Assembly: GCA_002412765.1 (NCBI GenBank)
Contig: DHVR01000037.1
Coordinates: forward strand, 111,848-175,847
Direction: 5' to 3'
From: Leptolinea sp. UBA5203
Lineage (GTDB): Bacteria > Chloroflexota > Anaerolineae > Anaerolineales > Anaerolineaceae
Length of the DNA stretch: 64,000 nt
Below the pieces are notes generated by a model. That model ran no database searches and was not told the DNA's origin. It saw only the letters and a program-made list of their open reading frames with translations. The position numbers and the translations under genes are program-made. Of this stretch, positions 61,050 through 64,000 are shown piece after piece (within the stretch, counting starts at the first letter, position 1; the number at the start of each line of letters is the position of its first letter).

Positions 61050-62438
61050 ATGGAAGGATTTTTTAATACAATTCAGACTCTGCTTGAACCCGTAGTAAAT
61101 CTGGGTGCTCTCTTCATGATCTTTGTGGTTTTCACATTGATCGGCCTCATTGTCCGCTTGGGCATTATCAAATCAATCCGCAATGGCTTGATGATTGCGG
61201 TAGGTTTCCAGGGCGTCTACATTGTTGTAGATTTCTTCCTGGCCGGTGTTGGCCCAGCAGCTGTCGCATTGACAGAACGCTTCGGTGGTGTGTTCACCTA
61301 TACTGACATTGGTTGGGGCGCTTATGCCGCCTTCGCCTTTGGTCACCCCATCGCCTATGCTGTTATCGCCCTCAGTTTGGCTGTCAACCTGGTCATGATT
61401 TTGACCAACCTGACCGACACCCTGAACCTCAACATCTGGGATACCTGGGAAGCAACCATCTGTGCATTAATCGTATTAGCTCTGACCAATAATGTTTTGG
61501 CCGCTTTGATCGTTGCCACCGGCTGGTGCTATTTGAACCTCTTCGTCACCGACTGGTACGCACTCAAAGGCTACCCCGAGAAATTCTACGGTTTCAAGAA
61601 TATCGCTTTCTACCAGGGCTTCAATGTTTGGTGGGGTATGTTTGCCCACTGGATTGGTAACCTGCTCGACAAAATCCCCGGCACCTCACAAGCAAAATTC
61701 ACCCCCGAATATGTTCAAAAACGTTTCGGCGCTATTGGTGAACCAGCTGTATTAGGTGGTATCATCGGTCTCTTGATGGGTATCGGCGCTGGCCTGTACT
61801 GGGGCGATGTCGTCATGCTGATGATCAAATTGGCAACCGCTTTAGTCTTGCTGCCGATGATGTCCGGTGTGGTTATGCAGGCTTTGGTTCCCGTATCCGA
61901 AGCTGCTTCTGAATTCATGCAAGCAAAAACCAAAGGCAAACAGCTCTTCATCGGTGTTGATCCCGCCATCGCTGTGGGTCACACTTCCGTTTTAGCCACC
62001 ACCGCATTGATGGTCCCCATCATGCTAATTTGGGCATTCATCATCCCCGGCACCCTCAGTGTTCCTTTGGCTGACCTGCCCGCCCTGCTCTTCTTCTGGG
62101 TGTTTGCTGCTGCCCCCAATAAAGGCGACATGCTCCGTACCCTCATTACCACCATCATCATGGGTGGTTTGGCCACCGTCAGTGGTATCTTCATTGCCCC
62201 ATGGGCAAATGGTGTTGCCAAATTGATGGGCGTTGAGAATGTTACCGGCGCAACCTCCACCTTCCTGTATTTCTGCCAGGACATGTTGGTCTCCGGTTTC
62301 ATTGGCGAAAATTTCGCAAAACTGGGTATCGCTGGTGTTCTTATCATTATGATCGTCCTCATGGCCATTGGTACTGCATTCCGCGTACGTTACAACATCC
62401 AAAAAAGCAAAGCCATGGCGACTGCTGCCGCCCAATAA
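61050..62438 (+). CDS. PTS EIIC permease, galactitol (Gat) family
   Basis: A 462-residue polytopic permease with about ten helices. FTYTDIGWGAYAAFAFGHPIAYAVIA, NIWDTWEATICALIVL and VDPAIAVGHTSVLATTALMVPIML are typical of the Gat family, which transports galactitol and other polyols and some pentitols or unusual sugars. Together with the EIIB and EIIA genes upstream it forms a full enzyme II. Start preceded by AAAAGGATGG. A 14-bp stem-loop follows before RLP2. Confidence 0.95.
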   Translation: MEGFFNTIQTLLEPVVNLGALFMIFVVFTLIGLIVRLGIIKSIRNGLMIAVGFQGVYIVVDFFLAGVGPAAVALTERFGGVFTYTDIGWGAYAAFAFGHPIAYAVIALSLAVNLVMILTNLTDTLNLNIWDTWEATICALIVLALTNNVLAALIVATGWCYLNLFVTDWYALKGYPEKFYGFKNIAFYQGFNVWWGMFAHWIGNLLDKIPGTSQAKFTPEYVQKRFGAIGEPAVLGGIIGLLMGIGAGLYWGDVVMLMIKLATALVLLPMMSGVVMQALVPVSEAASEFMQAKTKGKQLFIGVDPAIAVGHTSVLATTALMVPIMLIWAFIIPGTLSVPLADLPALLFFWVFAAAPNKGDMLRTLITTIIMGGLATVSGIFIAPWANGVAKLMGVENVTGATSTFLYFCQDMLVSGFIGENFAKLGIAGVLIIMIVLMAIGTAFRVRYNIQKSKAMATAAAQ

Positions 62439-62477
62439 TCACCACTTACCAACCATTGCAGCTTCACTGCACAACAA

Positions 62478-62511
62478 AACAAGGTTCATCCTTTACCGGA
62501 TGAACCTTGTT
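62478..62511 (+). repeat. 14-bp perfect stem-loop between EIIC and RLP2
   Basis: AACAAGGTTCATCC and GGATGAACCTTGTT around TTTACC, without a T run, ending 8 nt before the RLP2 ribosome site. It may set RLP2 mRNA level by processing or protect the upstream mRNA 3' end. Confidence 0.75.
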
Positions 62512-62530
62512 CACTAGATGGAGGAATGTT

Positions 62531-63814
62531 ATGAATCTGAATGAACATGTTTTTGCCTACCCTGAAAGCACAACCCAGGCCGATTATCTGATCGCCACCT
62601 ATTACATGCAACTCGATGCCCGAGAAGATGTGCTTGCCCGAGCTGCGGGTCTGGCCATAGGCCAAACCATTGGTACGTGGACTGAAGTACCGGGACTCAC
62701 CCCTCAGATGATCGAGAGCCATATGGGTAGGGTTGTTGGCATCATGGATGTTCCTCCCATTGAAATGTCATCTGATTTGCAATCCGATAAACGTAATTTT
62801 GTCATTCAAATAGCCTTTCCGGAAATTAATTTTGGTGCCCAACTGCCTTTGCTATTAACCACCATTCTTGGAAATGATGTCTCCACATCGGCACGGGTAA
62901 AATTGCTGGATATCCAGGTTTCCAAGTCACTTGCCAGTCAATTCAAAGGTCCCCGCTTTGGTATCACAGGTATCCGCCAGTTATGCGGCGTGTATGACCG
63001 ACCTTTGATCCTCAATGTGATGAAACCCTGTACCGGTTTTCCACCGGAAAGTGCAGTGCCCTGGTTTGAAGAATCTGCCCGGGCAGGCAGTGACATCATC
63101 AAAGACGACGAATTACTCTCCAATGCCTCCTTCAATCCAATCAGCCAGCGGGTAAAACTGTTCCACGAAACAGCCAGGCGGGTCTATGAAGAAACCGGAC
63201 ACCGAGCCCTGTATTGTGCGAATATCACCGATCGTCCTGACCGGCTGATGGAAAATGCCCGCAAAGCCGTGGAATTGGGCGCTGACCTGGTGATGCTAGC
63301 CTCCGTCCCCAGCGGCTTGGGTAGTTTGCAAGCCCTGGCTGAAATGGAGGATTGCAATGTACCCATCCTGGCGCATTTCGCCGGCTTCTCCACCATGACA
63401 GAATCGTCCACCTCCGGGCTGAGTTCCCCCCTCCTGTTGGGAAAACTGAATCGTCTGGCGGGTGCAGATGCCATTTCCTTCCCGTGCCCGTACAGCGCCT
63501 ATCCCCTGATGCGCGAGAAATTTATCCGTACTGCTCATTATATGCGTATGCCGCTCTATGACGTGAAAGCCAGCATGCCGGTTCCTGGGGGCGGGATTCA
63601 CCCTGCCACTGCCGTACGTATTGCCAACGACCTTGGAAAGGACATTCTCCTGACCGTCGGTGGCGCTATTCAAGGACATCCGCAAGGCGCCACGGCCGGG
63701 GTTCAGGCCCTGCATGCCGCCTTGGATGCCTGGAGGGAGAAGATCCCCCTGGAAAAGAAAGCCGCTGAGGTACCCGCCTTACAGGCTGCCCTGAATGCCT
63801 GGGATAAGAAATAA
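62531..63814 (+). CDS. RuBisCO-like protein, RLP2
   Basis: A 427-residue RLP, paralogue of RLP1. Kept: T49, N115 (N123), K165 (K175), K191-D193-E194 in IIKDDELL, H282 (H294), GGG at 353-355 and GG at 377-378. Lost: Gly44 for E60, C167 for K177, F283 for R295, Ser for H327, and no Lys at loop 6 (Ala323 region, PCPYSAYP instead of the TVVGK motif). So it shares the metal site and the unusual Cys with RLP1 but has a different loop 6, implying another reaction or another substrate step. GGAGG is 6 nt before ATG 62531. Confidence 0.92.
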   Translation: MNLNEHVFAYPESTTQADYLIATYYMQLDAREDVLARAAGLAIGQTIGTWTEVPGLTPQMIESHMGRVVGIMDVPPIEMSSDLQSDKRNFVIQIAFPEINFGAQLPLLLTTILGNDVSTSARVKLLDIQVSKSLASQFKGPRFGITGIRQLCGVYDRPLILNVMKPCTGFPPESAVPWFEESARAGSDIIKDDELLSNASFNPISQRVKLFHETARRVYEETGHRALYCANITDRPDRLMENARKAVELGADLVMLASVPSGLGSLQALAEMEDCNVPILAHFAGFSTMTESSTSGLSSPLLLGKLNRLAGADAISFPCPYSAYPLMREKFIRTAHYMRMPLYDVKASMPVPGGGIHPATAVRIANDLGKDILLTVGGAIQGHPQGATAGVQALHAALDAWREKIPLEKKAAEVPALQAALNAWDKK

Positions 63815-63828
63815 TCCATAACCAATTC

Positions 63829-63864
63829 AAGCTGCTCATTCCTGATAGGATGAGCAGCTTTTTT
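63829..63864 (+). terminator. Intrinsic terminator of the PTS-RLP2 operon
   Basis: AAGCTGCTCAT and ATGAGCAGCTT form an 11-bp stem, followed by TTTT. It closes the plus-strand operon 15 bp past RLP2. Confidence 0.9.
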
Positions 63865-64000
63865 CCTACCATTGTAATAAAAACAGTCACCCCAAAATCG
63901 CAAAAATCTCCATCCTACGTTTGCTAGTAGACACATTCCTCTGTAGAGACGACGCCCCAAACCGGTAGAGCCGAGGCATGCTGTATAAGGCATGGAGATA
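63865..64000. other. Window end, no gene seen
   Basis: No ORF with protein-like features is visible in these last 136 bases. Confidence 0.4.

Noticed and set aside
54857..63814. RLPs as true CO2-fixing RuBisCO
   Set aside because: K177, R295 and H327 equivalents are replaced in both, no small subunit or phosphoribulokinase gene is present.

Overview
The window looks like a chromosome piece from a Chloroflexota bacterium, most likely of the Anaerolineae type. That is inferred from moderate GC, many secreted lipoproteins with Thr/Pro-rich linkers after the lipobox (6586-8001, 20283-20963), large polytopic glycosyltransferases, and three tRNA genes without an encoded CCA. No rRNA, phage structural module or CRISPR array is visible.

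Layout. 1-2453 looks like the end of an accessory island: a cut-off SH3b protein, a VapBC pair, an AT-rich SLATT-like membrane gene, a broken small ORF, and a tRNA 3' half that does carry CCA (2426-2453), probably an attachment scar. 2735-13000 is mostly housekeeping on the minus strand: an oxidoreductase pair, an SGNH hydrolase, metK behind a SAM-I riboswitch, RNase Z and a DUF362 protein, then a repeat-filled gap. 13073-17153 holds a two-gene unit whose MsrA has UGA at the catalytic cysteine codon followed by a SECIS-like hairpin (a predicted selenoprotein), then znuA-zur, a 110-bp tandem array, an unusual SDR and tRNA-Arg. 17569-22210 has a nitrilase-family enzyme, a CPBP protease, tRNA-Gly and a PadR/DUF2812 pair. 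22501-24792 is an AT-rich PARIS-type anti-phage locus (AAA ATPase plus DUF4435) on the 3' side of a tRNA-CAT. 25539-51873 is mixed: S41 protease, purA, a GH5 hydrolase, two membrane glycosyltransferases, a metallo-beta-lactamase-like lipoprotein missing two zinc ligands, a LytR-CpsA-Psr protein with a repeated DETRP tail, two TetR units, a complete feoA-feoA-feoB-feoC operon, and a mosaic repeat array.

The most interesting part is 52744-63814. A complete galactitol-type phosphotransferase system is encoded together with two divergent RuBisCO-like proteins (RLPs) and a PLP aminotransferase. On the minus strand a PRD/BglG-type regulator is followed by RLP1, HPr and enzyme I. On the plus strand, diverging from the regulator, are EIIA, the aminotransferase, EIIB, EIIC and RLP2. 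The gene set predicts a self-contained pathway: phosphate passes from EI through HPr, EIIA and EIIB to a polyol- or sugar-like substrate entering through EIIC, and the phosphorylated product is processed by the RLPs and the aminotransferase. Both RLPs keep the carbamylatable lysine and metal ligands (KDDE) but have Cys where RuBisCO has Lys177, and they differ from each other at other catalytic positions. The substrate cannot be read from sequence. A 12-nt motif shared by the two intergenic regions is a candidate operator.
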